Notes: generated by a model not told the origin, from the sequence alone. Counted from the first letter of the stretch, positions 16,537 through 26,277 are shown. The stretch is 57,652 nt of DNA from SAR202 cluster bacterium (GCA_008373165.1 RQOU01000055.1:1-57652); one strand, 5' to 3'. Numbers and translations are program-made.

Positions 16537-17961
16537 ATGCCAGCAACAGACAACGTTATAGCGAAAATTGCAGATTACGCGGTTAATTATCAACCTGATT
16601 CTGAATTAGCCTTCGATACAGCCCGATTGTGCCTGATGGACTCTATTGGATGTGCGTTATTGGCCATGGATTACCAGGCTTGCACCAAGTTGCTGGGCCC
16701 AGACGTGGAAGGCATGGTTGTTCCAAACGGGGCCAGGGTCCCGGGCACTCGTCACCAATTGGATCCGGTGAAGGCGGCTTTCGATACAGGCACAGCGATT
16801 CGATGGTTAGATTTCAATGACACTTGGCTCGCTGCCGAGTGGGGTCATCCATCTGATAATTTTGGTTCGATTATCCCGGTAGCCGATTTCATCAGTCGTA
16901 GCAACGTGTTGGGGTCTTCACGATCGATTAATGTCACAGAACTATTGGAAATGGCCGTGAAAGCCTACGAGATTCAAGGTGTTCTCGCCCTGGATAATTC
17001 TTTCAACAGCGTTGGTATTGACCACGTTATCTTGGTTAAAGTTGCATCGACCGCGGTTGTCACATCGATGTTGGGAGGTAACGTTCAGCAGGTCGAGAAC
17101 GCCGTTTCGAATGCCTGGCTCGATGCTTCTTTGCGTACTTATAGGCATGCGCCAAATACGGGATCCCGGAAATCTTGGGCGGCAGGTGACGCTGTGAGCC
17201 GAGCCGTTAGGTTCAGCTTGAACGCCATGTCCGGTGAAATGGGTTATCCGTCGGCATTAACAGCTCGTGGTTGGGGATTCCAGGACACCTGGTTCAGGGG
17301 AGAGGAGATCACTCTTCCGCGAGAGCTAGACTCTTATGTCATGGAAAATATCTTGTTCAAGGTTTCCTTCCCCGCAGAGTTCCACGCTCAGACCGCTGTC
17401 GAGGCTGCTTTCCAACTTCACTCACAAGTTGTATCACGACTTGACGAGATCGATGAAGTGTTGATCAATTCCCAGGAATCGGCATTGCGTATCATCGATA
17501 AAACCGGGCCGCTGAACAATCCTGCAGATCGAGATCACTGTATTCAGTACATGACGGCAATTGCCCTAATAAAAGGTGCTCTCACAGCCGGAGACTACGA
17601 GGATGAGGTGGCTATGGATCCCCGCGTTGATCAACTCCGAAGCAAGATGACCATGAATCACGATCGAAGATTTACCGAAGATTACATCGATCCCGATAAA
17701 CGTTCGATCGCTAATAGCGTGCAGGTGCGATTTAAAGATGGTTCATCGACTGAAAATATAACGGTAGAGTATCCCGTTGGACATCGCAGACGCCGCAAGG
17801 AAGCTGCGCCGTTACTGGTGGATAAATTGAGAGCGAATTTATGTACGCAACTTGATAAGGAGAGGGTTGAAGAACTGGTCAAGTTGTTCTCTGACCAGTC
17901 AACTCTGGGCCTTATGGCTGTTGATGATTTGGTAGATATGTTGGTCCCAGCAGACGACTAG
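16537..17961 (+). CDS. prpD: 2-Methylcitrate dehydratase, MmgE/PrpD family
   Basis: A 474-aa MmgE/PrpD-family protein, which dehydrates 2-methylcitrate to 2-methyl-cis-aconitate. LDFNDTWLAAEWGHPSDNFGSIIPVAD is the family's most conserved region (quoted in part in annotations as LDFNDT...GHPSDN), followed by AYEIQGVLAL, SRKSWAAGDAVSRAVR and FPAEFHAQTAVEAA. The track start is a TTG overlapping prpC. The ATG at 16537, with AAAGG five bases upstream, is preferred. Together with prpB and prpC this completes the methylcitrate cycle, apart from an aconitase. That step is probably served by an aconitase encoded elsewhere. Confidence 0.92.
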   Translation: MPATDNVIAKIADYAVNYQPDSELAFDTARLCLMDSIGCALLAMDYQACTKLLGPDVEGMVVPNGARVPGTRHQLDPVKAAFDTGTAIRWLDFNDTWLAAEWGHPSDNFGSIIPVADFISRSNVLGSSRSINVTELLEMAVKAYEIQGVLALDNSFNSVGIDHVILVKVASTAVVTSMLGGNVQQVENAVSNAWLDASLRTYRHAPNTGSRKSWAAGDAVSRAVRFSLNAMSGEMGYPSALTARGWGFQDTWFRGEEITLPRELDSYVMENILFKVSFPAEFHAQTAVEAAFQLHSQVVSRLDEIDEVLINSQESALRIIDKTGPLNNPADRDHCIQYMTAIALIKGALTAGDYEDEVAMDPRVDQLRSKMTMNHDRRFTEDYIDPDKRSIANSVQVRFKDGSSTENITVEYPVGHRRRRKEAAPLLVDKLRANLCTQLDKERVEELVKLFSDQSTLGLMAVDDLVDMLVPADD

Positions 17962-18128
17962 AAAATCGCAAATATCCCGTCTTGTGCTTCTATCACACCA
18001 AATTAGAACGCCACGGTGCTAATCTTTTCAACTGCTTGGTTTCGAGGGGTTTAGATCGCGGATGTGTTGATTAATTTCCAAGTAACTGCGTGAAAACTGG
18101 GCTAAGACAACGAGAAAATTTAACAATT

Positions 18129-19808
18129 ATGGCTAAGACTACAGGTAGTGATCTTTTAATTCGTGCCCTTCAAGTAGAGGGTGTTGACACCGTCTTCGGG
18201 ATTGCGGGTGACCATATCCTGCACATGCTCGACACGATGTTCGATGCCCCCTTGCGGATGGTTGACTTTCGACACGAGTCGGGAGCCGTGCATGCTGCTG
18301 ATTCATATTCGAGAATTCTTAAAAAAGGCGCCGTCATGCTCTCGACGACACCTGGTCATGCGAATGCACTGCCCGCACTTGCTAACGCAATTCATTCAGA
18401 AGCCCCGGTGATCAATATTGCTGGTTCGGCTGAATCCCCGAACCTAGGTCGGGGGGCAATGCAGGAATTTGATCAGATTAATGCTGCTAAACCGATTACG
18501 AAGGGGGCATGGGAAGTTCCGTCACCTTCACGAATTCCTGAGTACGTTGCCCTGGCTTTTAGGACGGCCTTGAGTGGTCGACAAGGGCCGGTTCACTTGA
18601 CGATACCCCATGATTTCCAGATGGCGGAGGTTGATGACGCCGAAGTAGCGAGATACACCCCTAGCGAGTACGGGATATCTTCGCTGGTCCTTGGTGATCC
18701 TGACCAGGTTGAGAAAGCTATTGATTTACTAAGCACGGCACAAAGACCCATGATTTTCGCTGGATCTTCTGCGGGGGCGACTGCAATTCCCTCGGAAGTG
18801 ACCCGGCTCGTTGAGACGATGCGTATTCCTTTTTTCTCCGAGGATTCTGCCAGGGCATTGATACCTGATTCTCACGAATACTCTATGGGACTTGGATACC
18901 AACCACTCAATTTGACGGTTCGTAACGTTGGGGATGCTGACGTTGTTCTTATGCTCGGCAAGAAGCTCGACTATACCAATGGTTTCGGCGGAAACCCTCC
19001 CTTTGCTGATGACGTGAAATTCGTAGTTGTCGATCCGTCCCCGGCTCAAGTCGCTCGAGCTCGTACAGCTGCCGTTGGAATTGTTGGGGATCTTGGTCCT
19101 GTCATTACCCAGTTAGCAGACGCGGCTGCCAAACGTAAATGGACCGAACGAACTGAATGGGTTGAACGCTTGCGGTCAGCATTTGATGATTGGCATGAAG
19201 GCTTGACGCGACTCGGGAAAATGGAAAGTCCCATGCATCCTATGCATGTTTCTAATATTTTAAAAAAATTCATAGATGACGATACTCACGTGACTTTTGA
19301 TGGTGGCGATTACTGTCACTTCCTGCGGGCATCTATCAAGCGTGATAAACCCTACCGCTTTCACAATGTTTCGAGCTTTGGGATGATCGGTGTTGGCCTG
19401 CCATATGCCTTGGGGGCTCAGGTGGCGTTACCCGGTAAAAAGGTGGTTGTCGCTAATGGTGATGGCTCGCTTGGTTTCAACGGTATGGAAATCGATACGA
19501 TGGTTCGCCACGATTTGCCCGTGAAAATCATGGTTGGCAACAACTCCATATGGGGTATCGATTGGCAGATCCAAAAAGGTTTGTACGGGCGCCCGGTGTG
19601 GACCGACTTATTGCCTACTCGTTACGACGTGGTGGCCCAGGGGCTAGGCGCTTATGGGGAGCATGTCACGAAGGCAGAGGATCTTGAAAACGCTATGAAA
19701 AGGGCGTTCGATCACCACGGGCCAGCACTATTAAATATAGATATAGAGCAGGTTATTAGCCCGGTAGCAGAGGCTGCTATCAGCCGTAAAACCGGTTCGC
19801 ATGGGTGA
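18129..19808 (+). CDS. ThDP-dependent enzyme, acetolactate synthase / 2-hydroxyacyl-CoA lyase type
   Basis: The 559-aa protein has the three-domain layout of the POX/ALS superfamily. The N-terminal Pyr domain has GIAGDHILHM and the catalytic Glu in FRHESGAVHAAD. A central domain follows, and then a C-terminal PP domain with GDGSLGFNGMEIDT plus GNNSIWGID for ThDP/Mg. The C-terminal GMEIDTMVRHDLPVKIMVGNN looks most like oxalyl-CoA decarboxylase or 2-hydroxyacyl-CoA lyase, but acetolactate synthase or another 2-oxoacid decarboxylase cannot be ruled out. The track start at 18090 adds 13 residues. The ATG at 18129 matches where the Pyr domain begins. It overlaps the cupin gene region and is probably co-translated with it. 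Confidence 0.82.
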   Translation: MAKTTGSDLLIRALQVEGVDTVFGIAGDHILHMLDTMFDAPLRMVDFRHESGAVHAADSYSRILKKGAVMLSTTPGHANALPALANAIHSEAPVINIAGSAESPNLGRGAMQEFDQINAAKPITKGAWEVPSPSRIPEYVALAFRTALSGRQGPVHLTIPHDFQMAEVDDAEVARYTPSEYGISSLVLGDPDQVEKAIDLLSTAQRPMIFAGSSAGATAIPSEVTRLVETMRIPFFSEDSARALIPDSHEYSMGLGYQPLNLTVRNVGDADVVLMLGKKLDYTNGFGGNPPFADDVKFVVVDPSPAQVARARTAAVGIVGDLGPVITQLADAAAKRKWTERTEWVERLRSAFDDWHEGLTRLGKMESPMHPMHVSNILKKFIDDDTHVTFDGGDYCHFLRASIKRDKPYRFHNVSSFGMIGVGLPYALGAQVALPGKKVVVANGDGSLGFNGMEIDTMVRHDLPVKIMVGNNSIWGIDWQIQKGLYGRPVWTDLLPTRYDVVAQGLGAYGEHVTKAEDLENAMKRAFDHHGPALLNIDIEQVISPVAEAAISRKTGSHG

Positions 19809-19815
19809 GGGTTTC

Positions 19816-20175
19816 ATGCTTCCAGAACAATATTTCCACAGCGAGAACGACGTTGAAAAGCGAGAGCTGCTTCCAGGTGTTCATGCCCGGTTGATGTGGG
19901 GCGAGAAGATCATGATGGGTATTATCGATATCGATCCTGACACAGAAGTCCCCCTGCATGCACATCCACATGAGCAATGTGGTCGCGTGCTCGAGGGAGC
20001 GGCCTTGTTTTATGTTGGTGATGATGAGCGGCTATTAGTTGCCGGGGATCATTACGTGATTCCTGGGGATGTACCTCATAGGGTCGTTGCTACAGGCAAT
20101 GGTTGTACTGCACTCGATATATGGTCCCCCATACGCGAGGAGTACATCTCGGAAGACGTGGCCTTTTTCCGTTAG
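19816..20175 (+). CDS. Small cupin-domain protein
   Basis: A single-domain cupin of about 119 aa. Motif 1 is PLHAHPHEQCGRVLEG, with the HxH metal ligands, and motif 2 is GDHYVIPGDVPHRVV. Such proteins bind a divalent metal and act as dioxygenases, isomerases or small-ligand sensors. The track start (19801) overlaps the ThDP gene by eight bases and has no ribosome site. The ATG at 19816 has GAGGG just upstream, at short spacing, and is slightly preferred. Tight linkage to the ThDP enzyme suggests a shared pathway. Confidence 0.78.
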   Translation: MLPEQYFHSENDVEKRELLPGVHARLMWGEKIMMGIIDIDPDTEVPLHAHPHEQCGRVLEGAALFYVGDDERLLVAGDHYVIPGDVPHRVVATGNGCTALDIWSPIREEYISEDVAFFR

Positions 20176-20329
20176 GCCGTGTTTGTGCCTAGGGCGTTTC
20201 GATGCCGCATGGTGGATAGATCGACTTTGCCATGTAACTTCGTGCGGTATTAAGGTGCAGGCAGATCTATTTGGTATTTTCATGTTTTAGTTGTGGATGT
20301 ATTGAGACCTGAATTGCAAATTTATCTCA

Positions 20330-20335
20330 TATAAT
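20330..20335 (+). promoter_or_regulatory. Possible -10 box upstream of the isocitrate dehydrogenase gene
   Basis: TATAAT stands about 60 bases before the IDH start in the 219-base gap after the cupin gene. The best -35 candidate (TTGAGA) is 22 bases away, so the call rests on the -10 alone. Confidence 0.25.
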
Positions 20336-20394
20336 CATCTGCTGTTCTGATCTCTTTTTATTATTGTTTTGACCTAGTTCCCAACGCTATAACC

Positions 20395-22617
20395 ATGACC
20401 CAAGCACCTTCTATCATCTACACATGGGCTGACGAAGCACCCGCGCTGGCAACGCATGCTTTTTTACGAGCCGCACGTTCTTTCGTAGCAACTGCTGGGG
20501 TTGAGATCGAGACACGTGACATTTCACTCGCTGGACGAATACTGGCACAGTTTCCAGATGTCTTGGGCGACCGGGCCGTTGAGGATGATCTGGCTGAGCT
20601 CGGACGTTTGGTAGAGCTCCCAGAAGCCAACATCATCAAGCTCCCGAATATAAGTGCTTCGACTCCGCAGATGAAGGCTTGCATTGCCGAGCTCCAGGCG
20701 TTGGGTTACTCGATTCCTGATTACCCGGACGACCCCGGAACCGATGCAGAACGAGATGCTAAAGCTCGTTATGGCAAGGCTATGGGAAGCGCGGTTAACC
20801 CGGTGCTCCGACAGGGTAATTCAGATCGGCGTGCCCCCAAGGCGGTAAAGGACTTTGCCCGGGCTAATCCATCTGTTGCGGGTGAATGGTCCCCAGGCTC
20901 TAAGACCCACGTCGCTACCATGTCGGAGGGAGATTTTTTTCATAACGAGCAGTCGATAACCCTGTCATCAGGTACCGTGGCGAAAATCGAGCATGTATCG
21001 AGAAACGGTGATGTAAAGGTCCTAATGGAATCACTGCAGCTATTGGCAGGCGAAATACTCGATTCCACCTTCATGAGCCGGAATGCCTTGGTGGATTTTT
21101 TCAAAGCCCAAGTGCGAGATGCAAAGGAGAGAGATCTACTTTATTCGTTGCATTTGAAAGCGACGATGATGAAGGTTTCAGACCCGATCATTTTTGGTCA
21201 TGGAGTGCGTACATATTTCTCGAATTTATTTTCAAATCATGAACCCGAGATCAACGAACTCGGCGCTGATCCAAATAATGGGCTCGGGGATGTTCTGACG
21301 AAGCTTGCCGGCCTAATGCGCGATCCTAACGGGACGATAGTTACTGATTTGGAAAAAGACTTTGCTTCAGGCCCTGGAATTGCAATGGTTGATTCTAGAA
21401 AAGGCATTACGAATTTGCACGTCCCCAGCGATGTCATCATCGACGCCTCCATGCCGCCAATGATTCGAGATTCGGGTCGAATGTGGAATGCTGATAATGA
21501 ACTACAGGATGTGAAGGCGGTGATCCCTGATTCGACGTATGCAGGGATTTATGACGTGACGATCAAGGACTGCCAGGTAAATGGCAAGTTGGATCCTGCG
21601 GTTATGGGAACCGTTCCTAACGTGGGCTTGATGGCCCAGGCAGCAGAAGAGTACGGTTCTCATAACAAGACTTTCGAAATCGAGAAAGCGGGTGTCGTTC
21701 GGATTGTTGGTAGTTCGGGCGAAATATTACTTTCGCATGAAGTTGAACAGGGTGATATCTGGCGGGCATGCCAGACAAAAGATATTCCGATCAAAGACTG
21801 GGTAAAACTTGCCGTCAGGCGATCGAGAGCTACCGGGGTCCCAGCTATTTTCTGGTTGGATAGTGAGCGGGCACATGATTCCGAGGTCATTCGAAAGGTG
21901 GAGGTTTATCTTCTAGGTGAAGATACCGACGGTTTGGATATACGGATCCTCTCACCCAAAGATGCCATGCAATTGTCGCTGGAACGTATTCGCAAGGGTG
22001 AAGACACAATATCGGTTACTGGTAACGTGCTTCGTGATTACCTGACAGACTTGTTCCCTATACTCGAGATCGGCACCAGTGCCCGCATGCTTTCTATTGT
22101 TCCATTGCTCAATGGCGGTGGTCTGTTCGAGACCGGTGCAGGCGGTTCTGCACCAAAACACGTGCAACAGTTCCAGGAAGAAGGTCATCTTCGCTGGGAT
22201 TCACTTGGTGAATACATGGCATTGGCCGCATCTTTACAGCACTTGGGAGAACAATTTGACAGCGAGGGAGCTGCAATTCTTGGAGACGCGCTTGATTCGG
22301 CTACTGGGCAGTACTTGCAAAACGGGCGTTTACCTTCAAGAAAAGTAGGTGAATTGGATAATCGCGGGGCAACCTTTTACCTGACCATGTACTGGGCACA
22401 GGCCTTGGCTGCGCAGAAAACGAACCCAGTTATAGCCGAGCGTTTCGCATCCGTTGCGGGTCAACTCGTTGCAAACGAGCAGCGGATTATTGATGAAATG
22501 AATGATTCGCAGGGTTCTGCGCAGGATTTGGGTGGTTATTACAAGGGTGATGTTGATTTGCTCGTAGATGCGATGTGTCCAAGCAAAACGTTTAACCAGA
22601 TCCTCGAGAGTATTTAA
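20395..22617 (+). CDS. icd: NADP-dependent isocitrate dehydrogenase, monomeric type
   Basis: At 740 aa this is a full-length monomeric IDH, which oxidatively decarboxylates isocitrate to 2-oxoglutarate with NADP+. The N-terminus [20 protein letters not shown], the region [32 protein letters not shown], the substrate/metal strand [31 protein letters not shown] and the NADP-site [19 protein letters not shown] in parts all match. It is unrelated in sequence to the usual dimeric Icd. The ATG is not preceded by a good ribosome site. The gene lies just after the prp and ThDP genes and could take isocitrate formed alongside the methylcitrate route. Confidence 0.95.
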   Translation: MTQAPSIIYTWADEAPALATHAFLRAARSFVATAGVEIETRDISLAGRILAQFPDVLGDRAVEDDLAELGRLVELPEANIIKLPNISASTPQMKACIAELQALGYSIPDYPDDPGTDAERDAKARYGKAMGSAVNPVLRQGNSDRRAPKAVKDFARANPSVAGEWSPGSKTHVATMSEGDFFHNEQSITLSSGTVAKIEHVSRNGDVKVLMESLQLLAGEILDSTFMSRNALVDFFKAQVRDAKERDLLYSLHLKATMMKVSDPIIFGHGVRTYFSNLFSNHEPEINELGADPNNGLGDVLTKLAGLMRDPNGTIVTDLEKDFASGPGIAMVDSRKGITNLHVPSDVIIDASMPPMIRDSGRMWNADNELQDVKAVIPDSTYAGIYDVTIKDCQVNGKLDPAVMGTVPNVGLMAQAAEEYGSHNKTFEIEKAGVVRIVGSSGEILLSHEVEQGDIWRACQTKDIPIKDWVKLAVRRSRATGVPAIFWLDSERAHDSEVIRKVEVYLLGEDTDGLDIRILSPKDAMQLSLERIRKGEDTISVTGNVLRDYLTDLFPILEIGTSARMLSIVPLLNGGGLFETGAGGSAPKHVQQFQEEGHLRWDSLGEYMALAASLQHLGEQFDSEGAAILGDALDSATGQYLQNGRLPSRKVGELDNRGATFYLTMYWAQALAAQKTNPVIAERFASVAGQLVANEQRIIDEMNDSQGSAQDLGGYYKGDVDLLVDAMCPSKTFNQILESI

Positions 22618-22787
22618 CGCTCCTGCGACCTCGCCTGGCCTGCGATCGTCAACGAAAAGACTCGACCATTACCTGGAATACGGGTTCGACTGACGGGCGT
22701 AATGTGCAACAATGCCCCTCAACAAAGGGTGAAGAAATCTCGATCTCACATGAGTTTCATGTACTTGGAAATGGAGACACTGTCCAT

Positions 22788-23537
22788 ATGAATGCCGTTA
22801 AAGATTTGTTGAAGTCCGGACAGACCGTTGTTGGCACGGCTGGTTCGATCTATGGTGACATGACCATGTTGGGCGATTCCGGGTTCGATTTCTTGATGTT
22901 CGATACGCAGCACACGCCAGTTGAAATTAAGCAGTTGAATCCTGCTATCCAGAGTATGCGTGGTACGAAGGCAGCACCGATCGTAAGGGTAAGTTCGAAC
23001 CGGGATGATCTTGTTTGTTTTGCCTTGGATGCTGGAGCTAGGGGTATTGTTGCGCCCATGATCAATACCAAGGAAGAAGCCCATGCCTTGGTTCGTGCCT
23101 GTAAATACGCTCCGGACGGTGATCGCAGCAACTCGGGTGTGCGCGGCGAGTGGGGAGAGATCGAGAATTACCGTGACTACCTCGATACAGTGAACGAAGA
23201 ACTTTTAATCATTCCCATGATCGAGACACAAAGAGCTATAGATAATATCGAAGAAATTCTTAGTGTTCCGGGGATAGATGTGCTCTTGGTAGGTCCGTCG
23301 GATCTTTCCATTGAACTCGGGGTTCCCCTGGATTATTCCTCGGATACTTACCAGCGTGGTCTGGACAAGATTGCTGCTGCTTGCGAGAAGCATGGTGTTG
23401 TTCCAGGCATGTACTTTATTCCCCCTGATATGGATCCGAACTTTTTCGTAGAAAAGGGATTCAAGTTCTTCACGATCCCCTGGCCTAAATGGGCAACTGA
23501 AGGCATTCAAAATGGCCTTTCTGGCATCACCCGGTAA
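22788..23537 (+). CDS. HpcH/HpaI-family aldolase
   Basis: A 249-aa class II pyruvate aldolase homologue. DTQHTPVEIKQL corresponds to the family's D-EH segment. The C-terminal metal site is formed by PMIETQRAIDNIEEI and the diagnostic VLLVGPSDLSIELG. The track start is a GTG that adds 28 unrelated residues. The ATG at 22788 matches the usual family start and has TGGAGA upstream. Its stop overlaps the ATG of the phosphotriesterase-like gene (TAATG), so the two are coupled and probably act in one catabolic route. The real substrate is unknown. Confidence 0.85.
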   Translation: MNAVKDLLKSGQTVVGTAGSIYGDMTMLGDSGFDFLMFDTQHTPVEIKQLNPAIQSMRGTKAAPIVRVSSNRDDLVCFALDAGARGIVAPMINTKEEAHALVRACKYAPDGDRSNSGVRGEWGEIENYRDYLDTVNEELLIIPMIETQRAIDNIEEILSVPGIDVLLVGPSDLSIELGVPLDYSSDTYQRGLDKIAAACEKHGVVPGMYFIPPDMDPNFFVEKGFKFFTIPWPKWATEGIQNGLSGITR

Positions 23538-24592
23538 TGGCTAAAAGCGATGTATCGGGTAAAGCCCTCACGGTACTTGGCCCAGTTGATCCCAGCGACC
23601 TAGGGGTGGTTATCACCCACGAGCACTTGCTGATTGATCTCGGCATAGTATTCGTTGAGCCCGACACCCAAGAAGGCCTAGAACTAGCCGAAGAACCGGT
23701 TGGTATAGATAACCTCGGGTGGCTTCGGGTTAATTGGTCTTCAAACAGGGACAACCTCGTTCAGAAGGATATCTCCCTCGCAACGAGCGAAGCTGCTCAT
23801 TACAAGGCCGCAGGTGGGGGCACGTTGGTTGATGTTACGAGCATAGGTATTGATCGTAATCCCATGGCATTGTCAAAGATAAGTAGTGCTACAGGCCTTC
23901 ATGTCGTGATGGGCGCAGGATACTACGTTGACCCTGCGCTTCCACCGGATTTTTCCGAAAAACCGCTCGACACCATAACCGAGGAGATCGTGCGAGATGT
24001 GGAGATGGGTGTTGATAATACCGGTATTCGGAGTGGCATTATCGGGGAGATTGGCTGTTCCTGGCCGTGGACTGATAACGAGAAAAAATCAGTTGCAGCT
24101 TCGGTGGCAGCGCAGTCCGAGACCGGCGCTCCTTTGTTGATACACCCTGGACGGGATGAGAAGGCGCTTATTGAAATTGTTAAATTTATTCAAGACGAAG
24201 GCGGAGATTTAGACCGCACGGTTATGGCTCACGTGGATATCCGGATTTACGACCATGAAATTCTTCGTGAGTTAGCCGCCACCGGTGTTTATATTGAATA
24301 CGACACGTTTGGCCTTGAATCCCCGTTTCCGCCGCATGCTCCGGATACTTATATGCCTTCCGATTACCAGCGGATCGAGCAATTGATCAGGTTGATCGAT
24401 GAAGGCCACTTGGAACGGCTTGTCCTCGCACACGATAATTGCACCAAGCACCGTCTACGGGCATTCGGTGGACATGGCTTTGATCATATTCCGACGACTA
24501 TTACAGCGTGGATGAAGCGCCAAGGAATGTCTCAGCATCAAATAGACACGTTGTTAATCGAAAATCCTCGCCGGGTTTTGACGTTCGCTTGA
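23537..24592 (+). CDS. Phosphotriesterase-family (amidohydrolase superfamily) hydrolase
   Basis: A 351-aa TIM-barrel hydrolase of the phosphotriesterase-related group. Metal ligands appear in THEHLLID (the HxH of strand 1), the strand-4 IGEIGCSWPW (Glu in the place of the carbamylated Lys, as in PTER-type members), LIHPGRDEKAL, MAHVDIRIYDHEIL and the final VLAHDNCTK. Natural substrates of this group are mostly esters and lactones rather than organophosphates. With the overlapping aldolase gene a lactone-opening plus aldol-cleavage pathway is plausible, but this is inference. Its ATG overlaps the preceding stop. Confidence 0.85.
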   Translation: MAKSDVSGKALTVLGPVDPSDLGVVITHEHLLIDLGIVFVEPDTQEGLELAEEPVGIDNLGWLRVNWSSNRDNLVQKDISLATSEAAHYKAAGGGTLVDVTSIGIDRNPMALSKISSATGLHVVMGAGYYVDPALPPDFSEKPLDTITEEIVRDVEMGVDNTGIRSGIIGEIGCSWPWTDNEKKSVAASVAAQSETGAPLLIHPGRDEKALIEIVKFIQDEGGDLDRTVMAHVDIRIYDHEILRELAATGVYIEYDTFGLESPFPPHAPDTYMPSDYQRIEQLIRLIDEGHLERLVLAHDNCTKHRLRAFGGHGFDHIPTTITAWMKRQGMSQHQIDTLLIENPRRVLTFA

Positions 24593-24655
24593 TCCTTTTG
24601 CTGCATCGTCAAGTGGATGTTCGATGATTTTTGCATGCAGTTCTTGATCGATTAC

Positions 24656-24684
24656 CAGGTAAAAAGTTAGCTTGTTGTTACCTG
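24656..24684. repeat. Inverted repeat between convergent genes
   Basis: CAGGTAA (24656-24662) and TTACCTG (24678-24684) form a perfect 7-bp stem that covers the stop codon of the minus-strand aldolase. The U-rich part lies in the loop on the minus strand, not after the stem, so classical termination is not supported. It could still form a 3'-end structure shared by the convergent transcripts. Confidence 0.35.
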
Positions 24685-25469
24685 TAGGCATCCAGGGCGC
24701 GTTCTGCAGCACTCCTGAGTAATTGATACTCGGTTTCCCTGGTCGGCCCGAATAACTGGATGCCGCGCTCTTTTTGTTGCGCGTATTCGGTTTTGTTGGA
24801 AGGGAACTCTGCAGGCTCTACCGCAATACCCTTAGCCAAGGCAATTTCTATAACGCTTTCCATGGCGGAAAGTACCTCTGGATGTTGCCACCCGCCATGG
24901 AATCCCATGCTGGCTGCCAGGTCTCCCGGCCCGAATATCACCCCATCTACGTGTTCATTGGCAATTAACTGTTCGGCGTTTTCAACACCTTTTTGGGATT
25001 CAATTTTTAGTACTAGCATGGTCGCTTGGTTGGCTTCTCGGCAGTATTGCTCTGCATCGGCATTTTGGTAATCGACATTTGCTCCCATGAATAGCGCTCG
25101 TTCGCCAATGGGTGGGTACTTCATCCATCGCACCATGTCGTCGACCTGTTCTGGTGTTTCCGCATGGCAAAGGTTGATTCCCAGTGCTCCAGCATCGAGG
25201 AGGCGCGACACCAGCATTCGATCAGTGGTTGGAACGGTAATTATTGGACTCAACCCGTTGTCGCGAGCGCTGATTATGAAGTTTGTAAGCGTGTATTCAT
25301 CGTGTAGAACGTGCTCGGTTTCTATCATGAGCATGTCGTACCCGGTTTGTTTGACGATTTTAATAACTGATGGTCGCAGGGTCTCGAACACGTTGAAGAC
25401 CAAGACAGGCTTCCTGGATTTGAGCAGGTTCTTGGCGGGATTATTGATGGTTGCTGAAAGATCTGTCAT
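24678..25469 (-). CDS. HpcH/HpaI-family aldolase
   Basis: A 263-aa member of the 2,4-dihydroxyhept-2-enedioate aldolase family. It has DMLMIETEHVLHDE at the D-EH segment, SRLLDAGALGINLCHAETPEQ, YPPIGERALFMG at the substrate loop, and the metal site built from LVLKIESQKGVENAE and GVIFGPGDLAASMG. GGAG lies at good distance from the ATG. It is the third HpcH/HpaI paralogue in the window and sits convergent to the aldolase-phosphotriesterase pair. The spread of these genes fits a lineage that degrades oxidised, possibly recalcitrant organic matter. Confidence 0.85.
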   Translation of the reverse strand: MTDLSATINNPAKNLLKSRKPVLVFNVFETLRPSVIKIVKQTGYDMLMIETEHVLHDEYTLTNFIISARDNGLSPIITVPTTDRMLVSRLLDAGALGINLCHAETPEQVDDMVRWMKYPPIGERALFMGANVDYQNADAEQYCREANQATMLVLKIESQKGVENAEQLIANEHVDGVIFGPGDLAASMGFHGGWQHPEVLSAMESVIEIALAKGIAVEPAEFPSNKTEYAQQKERGIQLFGPTRETEYQLLRSAAERALDAYR

Positions 25470-25620
25470 TTTTTATCTCCGGTTCAGGATGAACTGCGAA
25501 GTTTCCATCTGGTGTAGATAAGTTGGCTATTCGAATACTTGTCCAATACTAACTGGAACAGTGTTTCTAATGTGTTTTATATCATCTAAGGAAATTTTGA
25601 CCTGTCACCGAGGAAATATT

Positions 25621-25669
25621 GTTGAAAAAGAAAACGGCAAGCACCTAACTAAAAATCAGATGCTTGCCG
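25621..25669 (-). terminator. Rho-independent terminator of sodN
   Basis: CGGCAAGCA (25635-25643) and TGCTTGCCG (25661-25669) make a perfect 9-bp GC-rich stem with a 17-base loop. Reading the minus strand, the stem is followed by TTTTCTTTTT. It lies about 80 bases downstream of the sodN stop and is the best terminator in the window. Confidence 0.8.
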
Positions 25670-25749
25670 CCGAGTGTACTTCAACGATCAACTAAACTGC
25701 CCTGTCGAATTGGATGTATTCGCATTCGCTAGGACAGCATTTACGTTAC

Positions 25750-26178
25750 TTATTTTTTGCTGTCTGTAAACGCTTGGCCGATTTCTTCAAGAGCGGCTTT
25801 GAATTCAACAGCTTTTGCCATGTCTACATGCTGTTTCACGTGTGACCCGAGCTTGCAGGCTTCCCATACCTTGGTATGGAGATCGGGGTTTGCAGCCAGG
25901 TGTTCTGGCTTGAAGTAGTCGGTCCAGATAACAAGAATGTCATCCTTGGCCTTGGTAGCGTGCTCTTCCTTGGCCGCAACGTAACGAGCAAAGGAATTGT
26001 GCTCTGCGACGCTGGATGGAGCACCCATCTCTTCGATTAACTCGGTCATTCGGATTACAGTTTGTGCTGCCTGAATGGCATCACGGGGGTCGTAAATACC
26101 GCATGGGATGTCACAATGGGCATCTGCGATTCCGATAGGGAGTATCCGGTCTGTAATTCTTGAAATTGTTCGGAACAT
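25750..26178 (-). CDS. sodN: Nickel-containing superoxide dismutase precursor
   Basis: A 142-aa NiSOD that disproportionates superoxide to O2 and H2O2. The nickel hook HCDIPCGIYDP is intact (His21, Cys22, Cys26), preceded by a 20-residue propeptide that must be removed so that His becomes the N-terminus and can bind Ni. The remaining helical body (PSSVAEHNSFARYVAAKEEHA, DYFKPEHL) matches the family. GAGGAT lies eight bases before the ATG. The maturation peptidase gene is divergent 99 bases away. A strong terminator follows. NiSOD spares iron and is common in marine bacteria and actinobacteria. Confidence 0.95.
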   Translation of the reverse strand: MFRTISRITDRILPIGIADAHCDIPCGIYDPRDAIQAAQTVIRMTELIEEMGAPSSVAEHNSFARYVAAKEEHATKAKDDILVIWTDYFKPEHLAANPDLHTKVWEACKLGSHVKQHVDMAKAVEFKAALEEIGQAFTDSKK

Positions 26179-26215
26179 GATTATTTATCCTCGAAAAATG
26201 AGGGCTCGCATTACA

Positions 26216-26231
26216 CTTGCAAGCCTCTTGC
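26216..26231. promoter_or_regulatory. Overlapping palindromes between sodN and its peptidase gene
   Basis: CTTGCAAG (26216-26223) is a perfect 8-base palindrome and overlaps GCAAG-CCT-CTTGC (26219-26231). It lies about 40 bases upstream of the sodN start and about 50 bases before the sodX start. That is a natural place for a nickel- or redox-responsive operator. No regulator gene is adjacent. Confidence 0.35.
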
Positions 26232-26277
26232 TGTCGTTTGGCCAGACAAATCTAACACGTAGAAACGCGATTCTCAG

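Noticed and set aside
24593-24677. Terminator after the phosphotriesterase-like gene
   Set aside because: Only a weak CATCG/CGATG pairing followed by ATTTTTG; the stem is too short to claim.
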